A stretch of 64,000 bases of DNA from Macrosoma leucophasiata (GCA_036365455.1 JAWQUS010000002.1:5828001-5892000), one strand, 5' to 3'; counted from the first letter of the stretch, positions 1 to 10,880 are shown. Numbers and translations: made by a program. The notes: a model not told the origin generated them from the sequence alone.

Positions 1-1053
1 TCTGTGTTTCATCTGCTGGAAGTAGAGTTTCCATTTCTATCGGTCTAATTGTTATGTAGCGTATTTGTTGTGTCAGGCGAGTAGACCGGCAGAATAGCAC
101 TGAGCGTTTCCATTAGGTTTTAGTTTTTTTTTGTCCTCATTAATTTAATGAAACAATCCCGCATAACAAGTACCCAGGTATATTCCAATTGGGTTTCAGA
201 TTGACTCGTTCTGATTATTCATTTGGCTAAGTTTGTCTCGCAAGCCGACATTGCACTCAGGATCTCGTTTTGATATTCAAATTACTCAACAAATTCGCAA
301 ACCACTCGAATGACTCTTCAATCATTCGGAATTGTAATTAATGCCACAATCGATTGCATAGTCAAGTTTTTTCATCTGTAGTTCATCTGCTGGTAGAAGA
401 GTTTCAATGTCTATCGGTCTAATTATTTTGTAGCTTATTTGTTGTGTCAGATGGGTAGACCGGCAGAATGGCACTAAGCGTTTCCATTAGGTTTTTTTTT
501 TTTGGGGTTCGGGACTCTGAAGCATGGGTTTCGTCCTCATTAATATGTTTTTTTTTGTGTAATGGATGTGGCAAACAAGCATGCAGTTGACATTGATGGT
601 AAGTGATGACTGCAGCCTATCGACACCCACACAACGACCAGAAGTCAAAATGCAGATGCGTTATCACTTCTGAGGCCTAAGGTATTGTGCCTCTGTACCG
701 GAACTTACAGAGCCGTACATTACCACCTGATCGGAACACGATAGTCCTGAACACTACCATTTAGCGGCATGTAAATTAGGTAATGCCGTGGTGCCTACGC
801 CCGCGAGCTTCTTCACTGGAGCTCTTCCATCAGTAAATCAATCAAACAATCCTGCATAACAAGTATAACTAGGTATCATCTAATTGGGTTTCAGATTAAC
901 TCGTTCTGATTATTCATTTGGCTCAGTTTGTCTCGCAAGCCGACATTGCACTCAGGATCTCGTTTTGACATTCAAATTACTCTACAAATTCGCAAACCAT
1001 TCGAATGACTCTTCAATCATTCGAAATTGTAATTTACGTTACAATCGATTGCA
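1..1053. repeat. Local tandem duplication, second copy split by a SINE
   Basis: Positions 1-145 recur at 374-545, and 151-359 recur at 844-1053, so the unit is about 373 bp and direct. Divergence is roughly 10 percent by eye. The second copy is interrupted by the SINE-A at 547-834, so the duplication is older than that insertion. No coding function is recognised in either copy; the open frame at 884-1105 is not alike in the first copy. Confidence 0.85.
547..834 (-). mobile_element. SINE-A copy, near full length
   Basis: Read on the minus strand it starts at the ggtagagctcc-type head (here degenerate, gatggaagagctcc) and ends in a poly-A tract seen as the T-run at 547-556. Internal landmarks shared with all other copies are the 'cggaacacgatagt' and 'gatgactgcagcct' blocks in plus-strand reading. 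It sits inside the second copy of a local duplication. Confidence 0.85.
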
Positions 1054-1379
1054 CCTTGGAGTTTCTTTGTCTATATTTATTATCCGTTTTATGTACTTCC
1101 CATGAGGTCAAAAGTCAGAGCATCGTACACTAGGGTTGCCTGTCGCCAACGCCTAGTGTACACCCAGTTTTATTTGCCATCATTTACAAAGTGACATCAA
1201 TTACAAGCCGATACCCATCTTCGTCATTACAATATCCCGATATGGATCCACGTGAGCCCCATAACACCGTGTCATCTATCAAGCTGTCGTGTCAGATCAA
1301 CGGAGGGATGCACAATGTAGGTGGCGCACTTTGTTCTTATGAAGGTGTAAAATATTTCAATACTTTTTATTTCGGAGGT

Positions 1380-1509
1380 GAAAATTCTAATAGGGAATTA
1401 TCCACTAGACCAACGTTACTTTGCCGGGTGGCGATACAAAACAATTTTTTTTACAATTTTTGTGTCTGTCTGTTTGTTTGTTCAAGCTAAGCTTCGCGGG
1501 TACAGCTAG
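1380..1509 (+). mobile_element. HEL-a Helitron-like 3' end fragment
   Basis: Ends gcgggtacagCTAG followed by T, with a gtctgtctgtttg tract upstream. The CTRR 3' end next to T and a GC-rich short hairpin are Helitron hallmarks. The 5' limit is uncertain. Confidence 0.5.
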
Positions 1510-1670
1510 TCTGACATATAATCGACATTAGCAATAACCAGTGCATCACGGGCCGTGGTCCGCTCCGTACCAAATCTGGACGTGTTACTACTATTACAGA
1601 TAACAGTCAAAGTTGTGACGTTTTTAACATCCTATTTTTTGCTTATTTATGTAAGTAAATGCAATATGAA

Positions 1671-2005
1671 GTAGATCGGAAGCGATCTAATCGATGAAGC
1701 GGGCGCGGTCGGCTGTGTAATGGGAGACCACCAGTAAAAAAATAAAATGCGCGTTTCCGTGCTTCGGAGGGCACATTAAGCCGTCGGTCCCGGTTGCTAT
1801 CGATAAATAGCAGTCGTTAAACCTTGTCGGAGGCCTTATGGGCGGTTTGAAAACATCCGACAATGGGTTGGCCACTAACCCGTATCTCCACCAACCCGCA
1901 TTGGGGCAGCGTGGTCGAGTAAGCTCCAGGCCTCCTCCCAAGAAGGGGAGAGACTCGTGCTCAGCAGTTGGACGTATCAAGGGTTGCCATTATTATTATT
2001 ATTAT
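1671..2005 (+). mobile_element. SINE-B, 5S-rRNA-headed SINE, degenerate copy
   Basis: The head (gtagatcggaagcgatc, then gggcgcggtcgg, then aatgggagaccacc) matches the 3' half of eukaryotic 5S rRNA, where the usual order is gttaagc, gggcgcggt, gatgggtgaccgc. The body has gtgcttcggagggcac and agcagcgtggtcgagtaagc, and it ends in an (att)n tail at about 1990-2005. It matches the better-preserved copy at 27619-27985. The internal 5S promoter elements are degenerate here. Confidence 0.75.
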
Positions 2006-2026
2006 GGAACCCAGCCGTAATAACTT

Positions 2027-2832
2027 AATCATCTTATTATCGGTAAACTCTAGCACTAACTTTCACACAATAGACAATTTCGTACAGTCAATTGAAGCGC
2101 TAACGATTAGCTATTATATTATTACAATGAACGTCCTTTGTTTGGTTACCAATTTACGTTTCGATTAGGGATGCAAATTAAAAATATCGTTTTATCGATA
2201 AACAGAAATGATAAAATACAGGTACATAAAATAATACCAGAAAGCTTATTACAGTCATTATGAAGTCAAAAACGTGTAAAATTCTAATCCGTATATTATT
2301 CACTACCAGCGCGCAAGACTGACCATTTAGTAGCTATGCCTTTGATTAGTCAGTAGTGTTGCCTATAAAAATATTTATGATGAATAAACGAATTAATAAA
2401 TCAATGAACGAGATAATGGCAAAATCGGTTTTTTTGAATAAGCGATGCCACGTGGGTTTCACTTATAAAAGAAAACTATGCTCTGCTATATAAAATTCAG
2501 AATTTTCCGAATATGGTAGGGCTTGATTTGGAAAGAAAACAACACTAGAGTGGTTATGAGTTATAACTCCTACATAACTACATTGCAAGCAAAATATCCG
2601 ACTAAACTTCCTGCATAATAACATACATAATCATCTAATCATTGACAAAATCTAGCATAAGCCCAGGAATCTCACACAATAGCCAATTTCATAAGCCTAG
2701 TACACACAATTGAAGCACTAACGATGCGCTATTATATGTAGGTATTATTACAATAAACATCCCTTGTTTGGCTACCAAATTACGTTACAATAAGGGGCGT
2801 AAATAAAGATAAACATCAATCTATCGATACAT
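2027..2832. repeat. Diverged direct repeat pair (2027-2205 and 2630-2832)
   Basis: Shared ordered blocks: aatcatc, cacacaatag, caattgaagc, then a block ending in ctttgtttgg, then atcgata. The last blocks reappear near 6899 (gacaatgaacatcctttg), so this is part of a repeated segment spread over 2-7 kb. The spacer 2206-2629 holds no feature I can name. Confidence 0.6.
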
Positions 2833-2940
2833 AGAAAATATATCGATATATGAAAATACCGCTTCGAAATATATGTTAGAGATAATCAATTTACACGGGA
2901 ATACGACGCATATTTTCTTAGAATGTGAACATCGTACAAC

Positions 2941-3068
2941 ATATTTTATTTAAAAAAAAAAGGAAAAGAAAAATTTGACTTCAGGCGAGACTTTTTTCTT
3001 TCCATTTTTCTTTAAATAAAATATATTTCACAAGCATGTGTTAATGCGAAATAATATAAAACAATCGT
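2941..3068. mobile_element. PAL remnant: terminal arms only
   Basis: Contains the PAL left arm (ggaaaagaaaaatttgactt, then caggcgagac) joined directly to the right arm (ctttccatttttctttaaat, then the cacaagcatgtgttaatgcg terminus). The tRNA-like centre is missing, as expected if the middle of the palindrome was deleted. Confidence 0.65.
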
Positions 3069-3327
3069 AAAACATGGTTCACGCCTTATAGTTTACTAGT
3101 TGATAATGTAAATAACAGACGACAGATCAGTCAGTAGTGCGTGTGATCACCTGTAAAGACACTAAAGACAGTAGAGATGGGTCGTACTTGCGAAAATAGG
3201 TACCAGGGCGACCATGTACGTCCATCATAAAAAACCAGTGCCAAAAACCTGGTAAAAAATACTTGAAAGTATTTTTTGCAGTATAGGTACTTTCAGGGGA
3301 AAAAATCACAATTAATAATAATATGTC

Positions 3328-3400
3328 GATTCGTGGGTCTTTGCATGTATCATTGCATTTACCTCTACCTACCCCTTCGGGGAATACAGGCGTGAAGTTA
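3328..3400 (+). mobile_element. SINE-D tail fragment
   Basis: Carries gattcgtgggtctttgcatg, then atttacctctacctacccc and a terminal aggcgtgaagtt. The same block ends the tRNA-headed SINE-D at 12318-12600 and appears inside the inverted repeat at 62781-62855. Confidence 0.6.
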
Positions 3401-3438
3401 ATAACAACACGATGCCCAACCAGGTTTACCAAAAAATA

Positions 3439-3791
3439 CTTGCTTATACTTGAAACAAAAATATTTTTTATGTAATTGAACTCTTTTGCCATGAAAATAT
3501 GGATGACAATCGCTTAAACTGAAAAAGACTTTCATGCCCGCAAGTATTTACTTGGTTGCGGAGGCTGTAAATACTTTCAAAAATACTTTCATTGGAAATT
3601 GAATTCAGTTCCATACAAATACGAGTCACAATCGCTTACACACAAAAATACTTATACAGCCCCGGTTTCGGATACTCGTAAGAACTTCAAAGACTCATAA
3701 AAATACTTTCATAGAAAATTGAATTCTGTCTTCTAAAGAATATGGGTCACAAACGCATGAAAAAAAAAATACTTTCATGCTTCCAAGTATT
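3439..3791. repeat. Degenerate short tandem repeat, about 3 units of 110-120 bp
   Basis: Three units begin near 3439, 3570 and 3684. Each has the order aaaatactttcat, then gaaaattgaattc, then tgggtcacaa-like, then a run of A, then atacttt. No coding content is recognised. Confidence 0.55.
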
Positions 3792-4341
3792 TGGTGCGTT
3801 TCAAACTTGTGAAGTTTAGCAGATTTTTTTTGTTTTTAAATGTTTAAAAACAGTACAGATTTATATATTTCCATGGATTTTATTTAATTTACATCTAACT
3901 AAGTTTAAGTTAAATACAAATAAAGAACTTAATTATTAATTATATTACATAAAACCTTAGTACATAAAATTTGAGGGAAATATCCGGTTTCTGAACGCAC
4001 GTAAGGGAGAGGAAGATCAACCAATGAGAAACCTAGTCTCGACCACAATGTCAAATACAGCGTCCAATAGCAACACAATATTTCTTATCGTACGAATACC
4101 GCGAAATTCAACGCGCCTCGACGCGCCATCTCTTGCACATCTGGCGGAATGTGTCAACCGCGAGCCGTGACATATGGAGTGTAGATGGTGTAGAGTTAAG
4201 TTTTCCGCATCGATGTGGTGCATGGTAGCATGGTGCACTTTACAAATTGTGCTTCAATTAGTTGGAAATCATTAAAACAATAGAAAATACATTGAAATAT
4301 TTTATTTTTCACATAACACATGCCAGTAAACTTTAGTAATT

Positions 4342-4476
4342 AAAAAAAAATGGGAAAGAAAAATTTGAGTTCGGGCTGGCTGGCAGCTACTTCGGTAGCT
4401 TAGAGGTAAAGCGGCTGGACTGGTTATCCTGGGGTTGATTCCTGCCCGAATTCAAATTTTTCTTCCCCATTTTTTG
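4342..4476 (+). mobile_element. Small PAL-type hairpin with tRNA-like insert
   Basis: Arms are tgggaaagaaaaatttgagt with tcgggc on the left and gcccgaattcaaatttttct on the right. Between them the plus strand has a tRNA-like D-arm (tagcttagaggtaaagc) and a T-arm box B (ggttgattcc). It is a diverged member of the PAL architecture. Confidence 0.6.
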
Positions 4477-4920
4477 TAAATTCCTAATGTACACAAAATA
4501 AATTGCTTAGCAATGTCTTGAAACACTGTGCCCACATATACATGAATGGCCTAGTTACGTATGGACAGAGACAAGATATGCCTGTACATATATATTTTTT
4601 TATGCGGTAGCGTAATTTTGTGCACTATTATTATAGTAATAGTAAATAAATTGCCTTATTTGGTTAGACTGTATTTTAAATCATTGGTTTTCAGAATAAA
4701 TAAAATAAATGTTCATTACGTTTTTGTTGTTTTTCGCGAGCTTCATAGCTACATTGTAGAAATTATATTTGCGGATTTTCTTGCGTATAGGATACTACGC
4801 TTTCCAGCTACTGAAACGTGGGGTAACAGAGGAAGTTAGGTGTATTGTGCTCGTGAGAAAATATTCATGCCAAATCACCGTGGATGCTTGACTGAGGCGA
4901 TAATTTTCCAAATCGTATAT

Positions 4921-5030
4921 TATGTATGTATGTATCTTGACGCCGAGTTTCTTACGGAGTACCCAGAGAGTGTGGAGCGTCAGATACCCCGGTCCCGACA
5001 CACCTCCCGTACCTACTTCTTCCACATCAT
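4921..5030 (-). mobile_element. LINE 3' end fragment with (ATAC)n tail
   Basis: The minus strand reads through the last codons of a LINE ORF and a gaagatacatacata-type tail, matching the fragment at 40613-41117. Several substitutions make it non-coding. Confidence 0.6.
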
Positions 5031-5072
5031 CAAATCGTATTTTACTATCGAAAAGGTCAGATTTAAATAATA

Positions 5073-5278
5073 ATAAAATACGCTTACACTCACAGCCCCA
5101 CAGTAGGCATATACCTATAGTATAAACCTGTGTCGTGGGTGCCGTTGTACACATACAACACATACACAAACACCCAGACCTGAAACAAATATCTGTAGGC
5201 CATACAAATATTTGTCCCGATACGGGGATCGAACCCGCGACCCTTCGAATCAAACGGTCATCTCACATCGCTAGACTA
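5073..5278 (-). mobile_element. SINE-C, tRNA-headed, 3' part; split by PAL insertion
   Basis: The minus strand shows a tRNA-like head with box B (gggttcgatcccc) at about 5225-5240, then the aatatttgtatggcc body and a tail at about 5073-5090. The first bases of the head lie beyond the PAL insertion at 5652-5678. Other copies are at 35633-35822 and 36209-36416. Confidence 0.75.
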
Positions 5279-5651
5279 TTTTATTTAACGAAAAATGGAA
5301 AGAAAAATTTGACTTCAGGCGAGACTCGAACTCGCGGCCTACTGGGAATCTAGTAGAATAGAAATAGAAATAGAATAGAATAGAGTCCAGCCGCTCTTCC
5401 AATTGAGCTACTGAAGTCCTGCCCGATTTGTCAAATCTTTCCTTCACATTTATTGCATTGCTTTATGGTAGCAGCAGCGCCATCTATTGCCCACTATGCA
5501 CAACTAGAGCATAGTGGGCAATAGATGGCGCTGCTTAGATTCCCAGTAGGCCGCGAGTTCGAGTCTCGCCTGAAGTCAAATTTTTCTTTCCATTTTTCGT
5601 TAAATAAAATATATTTCACAAGCATGTGTTAATGCAAAATAATATAAAACA
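5279..5651. mobile_element. PAL element inserted in a SINE-C
   Basis: Flanked by a 12-bp target duplication, atcgctagacta at 5267-5278 and atcgctatacta at 5652-5663 (one mismatch). The minus strand at 5311-5418 holds a tRNA-like sequence with a 7-bp acceptor stem (acttcag with ctgaagt), D-stem gctc/gagc and T-arm gcgag-ttcgagt-ctcgc. The centre is a 26-bp perfect hairpin, 5474-5499 with 5509-5534. The right arm repeats the 3' half of the tRNA-like sequence in plus orientation. A 31-base (agaat)n-like insert lies in the anticodon-loop position. Confidence 0.8.
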
Positions 5652-5778
5652 ATCGCTATACTAACCTAACGAGTTGACATCGTAACAGAAATTAATATTT
5701 TTCTATCAAAATAATGACGTTTCAAAAATATCGATGTTCTATACCTTTGTCTTGATCATTTGCATCCCTATTTACGAC

Positions 5779-7132
5779 AATACGTAATATGAGTACACAA
5801 CAATAGCACGTGAAGCATCGAGGAACGTTAAGAATATCATAAATTTGCTTGACGGCCGTCCTTAGGGAAACATACTAACCACATATTACCACTTTCGCAA
5901 GGAAATGGACTCTGAAAAAAGGATTTTGCCGCAAACAGCTCACTTTTTATGTGGGGACTACGTCTAAAATTTTAAATAAATGCTTACGCTTACTATATTT
6001 TATCTTTTTTAAAACACTTGTAATTGGATTTACATCACGTAGACAAAAAAATAATAAGCTGTTTTAAAACATTTTGTTAATTTATAATATTAATTATAGT
6101 TTTTATTTATTGATAAAGAAACTAAAGATCCCAAGGGGCCGTCCATAAAATACATGCTTGAATAAGCCTTTTCTGACCCTCTCTTCTATTCTAGCGCTGT
6201 ATCACATTGTGACCCCTAAAAATAAGACGTCACAAAAACGAAGACCACCGAATACGACATTTTTTTATATTAGTTATAGTCTAATGCAATATTTATTTTA
6301 GTGAACTGCGAACATCACGTTGCCGTGAACCTCCCCCTGTCACATTTTGTCACGCTCAGCGAGACCTCTCCCCCTCTTGTATGTGATAGTATTTTATGAA
6401 CGGTCCCTGATGTACCTATATGAATGCATAGAGCAAGCACAAGTGTGCCTATGCCTGCCACCTAGCCCCCTTATTTATAAACGTATTTCAGCTAAAGTGT
6501 CTCTCCTTTGTCTTTTTCTATCCTGCACATTTGACAATGCAACTGACAAAGACAAAGCATTCTATAGCTAAAACGTATCTAATGTACGTTCATGAATAAG
6601 GGGGTTAATGTTTAAATGTGCGCGTGGATTATTTAATGTATTTTGTTAAAGTCAAGGTGCGAATTTCGTAGTAATATACGATTTTTGTATTGTGTGTGTG
6701 TCACACGTATTTCCCCCCGCAAAAAATGACAGACTGTTTTGCATCGGTAATAAACGCTATGGCTACTCCCCTCCCTTCTATATTACCACTCTGAGGCCTG
6801 AGTTGTTATGTTTTTAAGAGCTTTTATTTCTAGACACTTATAGAGCAAGTGTCTATAAAGTTATGATCATTGTTATTTCTTACAATAAACTTCATATAGA
6901 CAATGAACATCCTTTGTTTGGCTACCATATTACCTGACAACAATATACAATAATGATATGACAACACAATAGCTCGTGAAGCATCGAGGAACGTTAAGAG
7001 TATCATAAATTCGCTTGACGGTCGTCCTGAGGGAAACATACTAACCGCATATTACCACTTTCGCAAGGAAATGGACTCTGAAAAAAGGGTTTTGCCGCAA
7101 ACATCTCCCTTTTTACGTCACGACAATGTCGA
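5779..7132. repeat. Direct repeat pair (5779-5966 and 6946-7132)
   Basis: The two roughly 188-bp copies share gtgaagcatcgaggaacgtt, ggaaacatactaacc and gcaaggaaatggactctgaa with about 10 percent divergence. On the minus strand both can be read through GRPSS-FMI-LTFLDASRAIV, but the first copy has an in-frame stop near its start. The space between them (5967-6606) shows nothing recognisable. Confidence 0.75.
6607..6796 (+). mobile_element. SINE-D-related body fragment
   Basis: Contains gtcaaggtgcgaatttcgta, then gtgtgtgtcacacgtattt, then aataaacgctatggctactc. The same blocks occur at 62480-62570 and 63533-63590. Confidence 0.5.
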
Positions 7133-7166
7133 AGTTCTTAACTATGCAAAATTAGCATAAATGTTT

Positions 7167-7518
7167 GGTGGTAGAGCTCCAGTGACGGAGCTCGCGGGCG
7201 TAGGCACCACCGCATTACCTGATTTACTACTGGTGGTAGAGCTCCAGTGACGGAGCTCACGGGCGTAGGCACCACCGCATTACCTGATTTACTTGCCGCT
7301 AAATGGTAGTGTTCAGCACTATCGTGTTCCGGTCAGGTGGTAATGTACGGCCCTGTAATTTCCGGCACAGAGGCATAACACCTTAGGCCTCAGGAGTGGT
7401 AACGCATTTGCATTTTGACCTTGGTCTTTGTGTGGGTGTCTATAGGCTGCAGTCATCACTTAACATCAATGTGAACTGCATGATTGCTTGCCACTTCAAT
7501 TACATAAAAAAAAAAAAC
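7167..7518 (+). mobile_element. SINE-A copy with a duplicated head
   Basis: The first about 62 bp of the element (7167-7228) are repeated immediately (from 7229), including ggtggtagagctccagtgac. The remainder is full length and ends in a 12-A tail at about 7506-7517. Confidence 0.9.
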
Positions 7519-8327
7519 ATTAACTTCTGACATGTAACTTAATTATGTTACCAATAAAGTATCTGTTACAACGCTTCTACATCGTAATCTTTGTTTTTTT
7601 AAACTTTTGTAAATTGTATGCTTGTTTTCCACTTCTTAAACATAAAAAAAACAATGAGACGTTTATTACCTCTCAATGGTAACAATAGGTACTCTCTGTA
7701 TTTAAGGTATCTCTTGTGTCATTCAAATTCGTACTAATCTTGCTAAAATCTAATTTTATCTTGAACCCTGCGGTACAACGGCTTAAACATACGATTAAGC
7801 CAGAAGATATCTCCTCGTTTGAGCTCATTTCAAATATACAAGTATAAGACTTCGCCACATTAACCTACCTCACTAATTCACTCTTGGCGCCAAATGGCTC
7901 ATATTCACCCTATTTTATGACATAAGGTCTGAGTATACCTTTTCACTGGAAAGGTCGCTGGGGATTGACAATATCGCTTGCAGCACCGCACCCCATATTA
8001 GTGTAGGATACAGTGTTAGAAACATATACCGTCATCCTGTATTTGGTTGGCTGAATAATTTAACTTGCCAGCGTTTGTTCCGTTATGTTCCATTCAAAAA
8101 CTAGAAAATTGATCAAATGATTTCGATGAAATTTGTTATTTATTAACTTTATTGCACACACAGAAATGTCTTACAAAAGGCGGACTTAATGCTGCTAAAA
8201 GGCATTGTCTACCAGTCAACCTTTGGGTAAAAAGAAAACAATGAAAGGCGCGTAAAACTTATATAATAAATAGTTAAGTTTATATTACATAATTTACCTA
8301 CGAATTAATATTACACTATATATAATA
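7519..8327. other. AT-rich spacer, nothing recognised
   Basis: No SINE landmark, LINE frame or inverted repeat is visible. The one open minus-strand frame (7673-7858, 61 codons) has no recognisable motif and looks like chance. Confidence 0.5.
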
Positions 8328-8574
8328 CTAGCTGACCCGGCAAACTTCGTATTGCCTCAGAATGAAATAAGGTGTCAAAGGTTTGATAGATACGGACAAT
8401 TTGTATGGAAAAATAAAATTGTGGTTTTTACTGTTTCCCTTCAATTTCTTCATATTTTCTTACCTTTTAAAAATCTTCCAAAAATCATTCAAAACCAAAA
8501 TTAGCCAAATCGGTGAAGCTATTCACGCGTGATGCCGTGACCAAGGAAAACGGGTTGCATTTTTATATATATAG
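8328..8574 (-). mobile_element. HEL-b Helitron-like non-autonomous element
   Basis: On the minus strand it ends with the hairpin ggcaa/ttgcc followed by gggtcagCTAG and a flanking T. Other copies at 34482-34848, 36107-36583 and 53533-53789 share the same end and body. It has no coding capacity. Confidence 0.65.
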
Positions 8575-9020
8575 ACGTGACCGGCTATGCTAACACAAAA
8601 AATTAAAAAAGTGGAAATAATTGAATTATACGGTATTTCGTTCACAACAAAATAAATTTAATTAATTTTAAAGCGTCAACAACACGTGGTAATTATGCTG
8701 TTAAAATGTAGCTTATATGACACGTTTGTAGATTTACCATAGCAGCGCCATCTATTGATTACTTACTCAACCCAGTCGAAAGGTATCGACATCTGTTAGA
8801 ATCATTTGGAGTTAACAGATAATTGTGACTGTCAAATAATAACGGACAAATAATTAGCAATAAATTAAAATTGCGACTATAATTTGAGATTTAAACTATC
8901 CTATCTCTCAAGTTGGATCGAACTGCACATGGTGTGCGAATTTTATTATAATCGGTTAAGTGGTTTAGGAGTCCATTGAGGATAAACATTGTGACACGAG
9001 ATTTATATATATTAAGATAT
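8575..9020. other. Spacer with a probable old repeat end
   Basis: The stretch 8930-9016 (gtgcgaattttattataatc, then aacattgtgacacgag) has the look of a dispersed-repeat terminus, but no second copy occurs in this window. The rest is featureless. Confidence 0.3.
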
Positions 9021-9023
9021 ATC

Positions 9024-9440
9024 CATGTTTTATATTATTTCGCATTAACACATGCTTGTGAAATATATTTTTGTTTTTAAAGAAAAATGGAAAGAAAAAT
9101 TTGACTTCAGGCGAGGCTCGAACTCGCGACCTACTGGGAATCTAGTCCAGCCGCTCTTCCAATTGAGCTACTTTTAAGGGTAAAAGCAACTTCTTTACGA
9201 TATTCAATAAACTGAAAAGTTTATTATATCGGTTGCCTAACTAGCATAGTTGGTAATAGATGGCGCTGCTGCTACCATGAAGCAATGCAATAGATGTGAA
9301 GGAAAGATTTGACAAATCGGGCAGGGCTTCAGTAGCTCAATTGGAAGAGCGGCTGGACTAGATTCCCAGTAGGTCGCGAGTTCGAGCCTCGCCTGAAGTC
9401 AAATATTTCTTTCCATTTTTCTTTAAAAACAAAAAAATAT
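9024..9440. mobile_element. PAL element with two opposed tRNA-like arms
   Basis: The left arm carries a tRNA-like sequence on the minus strand (9103-9172, lacking its 5' acceptor side). The right arm carries a complete one on the plus strand (9326-9400) with D-stem gctc/gagc and T-arm gcgag-ttcgagc-ctcgc. The outer left terminus is tattatttcgcattaacaca, as in the copy at 56811. A short atccat at 9027 and near 9446 may be the target duplication, which is uncertain. Confidence 0.75.
9326..9400 (+). pseudogene. tRNA-like sequence in PAL right arm
   Basis: It folds as a cloverleaf: acceptor gcttcag with ctgaagt, D-stem gctc/gagc, anticodon stem gctgg/ccagt, T-arm gcgag/ctcgc. The anticodon loop is 9 nt (actagattc) rather than 7, so it is unlikely to be a working tRNA. 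The repeated, mobile context indicates a SINE-type promoter head. Confidence 0.7.
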
Positions 9441-10880
9441 AAATCCATACATATAATATTAATACATAAATGCATACAAAACATACATATATAAATTAAA
9501 TATATACGTATATTATAAATATATCGACATGATTGAGAAGAAAACGACAAATGATATGATGATAGTAAGATGAGATATTATAATTGTCTATGATGATGTC
9601 TTTAAATAAAAGTTACGTAGTTTACGCTTGAATGTCAACTTGCTCGGAGCTTTTTTGATAGAGGCGGGAAGCGTGTTCCAGAGCTTGATAGCTGTGACAG
9701 CGAAAGAATTGGATAAAAAGCCAGTACGGTGAGAAGGAATTTCTAAAATGAGATTACCAAGGAACGGAGATTGAGATGACGGGAGTCTCGAAGAAATTTA
9801 AATTTACATTTGAGATAATGAGGACATAGTGGATCGTAAAGGATAGAAAACAGTTGACAAAGAATCCTAATGGATCTTCTTTGCCGGATGGGAAGCCAAT
9901 TAAGTTTTGCGCGGTATGAAGAAATGTGATCATATTTACAGAGTCCGTAAATAAATCGAATGCAATTGTTGAGTATGCGATCCATTTTGTTCAGAAGTTC
10001 TTGAGATAAGTCGGAGTAACAAACATCTGCATAATCAATGACCGGAAGAATGAGCGATTGTACTAAGAGAAGTTTAGTTTTAGAGGGAAGTAAATTCTTG
10101 AATCTATAAAGAGAACGCAGTGACGCAGTAGCGTTTTTACAGATATTACTAACTTGGTAGTCCCAGTTAAGATTAACATCCAAATATATACCTAAGTCTT
10201 TTACATTATGGGAAAATACAATTGGAATGTTATCTAAGAGTAATGGCGCTAGGTTATTTAAATTAAGCTTGCTGGTGATGATGACTACCTAACACAATAG
10301 CTTGACATTTGTTGGTGTTCACCGATATACCAAACTGATGACACCAAGTAGATATTGCTAAAAGATCATCATTCAGTAAATCAATCGCGCAGTTAATATT
10401 ATCATGACGTACTTGGGCATAAATCTGTAAATTGTCAGCATACAAATGGTAAGGGCATTTGAGATTATAAGTGATAGAATTTATAAACAGTGAGAACAAT
10501 AAAGGAGAAATGATACCGCCTTGAGGGACGCCAGCAGACAGGTCATACCAATCAGATAAATCACGGTCTACACAGACTGCCTGCTGACGGCCTCGAAGAT
10601 ATGAAGAAAACCATTCCTGGACCATTGGCGAGGTTCCAATTTTCGAAAGGATGGCAATTAAGATGTCATAGTCAACGGCATTGAATGCATTTGAAAAGTC
10701 GATAAGAACAAGTATGGTTAATTGGGAGTGCTCCATACCGGATCTGATATCTTCGATCACCTTGAGAAGAGCTGTTGACGTGCTGTGACCAGGTCTAAAA
10801 CCCGATTGGAAAGGGGATATAAGATCATGTTTGAGGATATACTTACTTAATTGAGAATGAACCACGACTTCCAGAATCTG
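9441..10880 (-). mobile_element. Jockey-like LINE, 5' truncated
   Basis: The minus strand encodes a non-LTR reverse transcriptase, fingers to thumb, then a C-terminal region and a short AT-rich 3' UTR (about 9441-9596) abutting a PAL element. The 5' end stops in the fingers region at about 10880, the usual result of incomplete reverse transcription. The clade is inferred from the DFSNAF, AGVPQGGIISP and RTGF-SNSF motifs rather than from a tree. Confidence 0.75.
9597..10865 (-). pseudogene. Reverse transcriptase pseudogene of the Jockey-like LINE
   Basis: This would copy LINE RNA at a nicked chromosomal target. Visible in order: QSGFRPGHST, IDFSNAFNAVDYDIL (motif A), AGVPQGGIISPLLF (motif B), YADNLQIYA (motif C), then DVNLNWDYQVSNI and the C-terminal WLPIRQRR region. 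Motif C reads YADN where YADD is expected, so the second catalytic aspartate is lost (base 10433). There is a frameshift near 10265-10275, just after the YADN frame, and another near 9743-9750. Past that the conserved RTGF-SNSF and LWNTLP segments continue in another frame to about 9597. The endonuclease domain is absent because of the 5' truncation. Confidence 0.8.

Noticed and set aside
4017..4238. His-rich 73-codon minus-strand frame (MHHATMHHIDAENLTLHHLH)
   Set aside because: No motif, no second copy, and the His codons come from a short atggtgcatgg-like repeat in the DNA.
5225..5278. tRNA gene on the minus strand
   Set aside because: Boxes A and B are present, but the sequence continues into a repeated SINE-C body and recurs at 35745 and 36345.
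9326..9400. Functional tRNA gene
   Set aside because: The cloverleaf folds, but the anticodon loop has 9 nt and the same sequence recurs in inverted, mobile copies, so it is a SINE-type promoter head.
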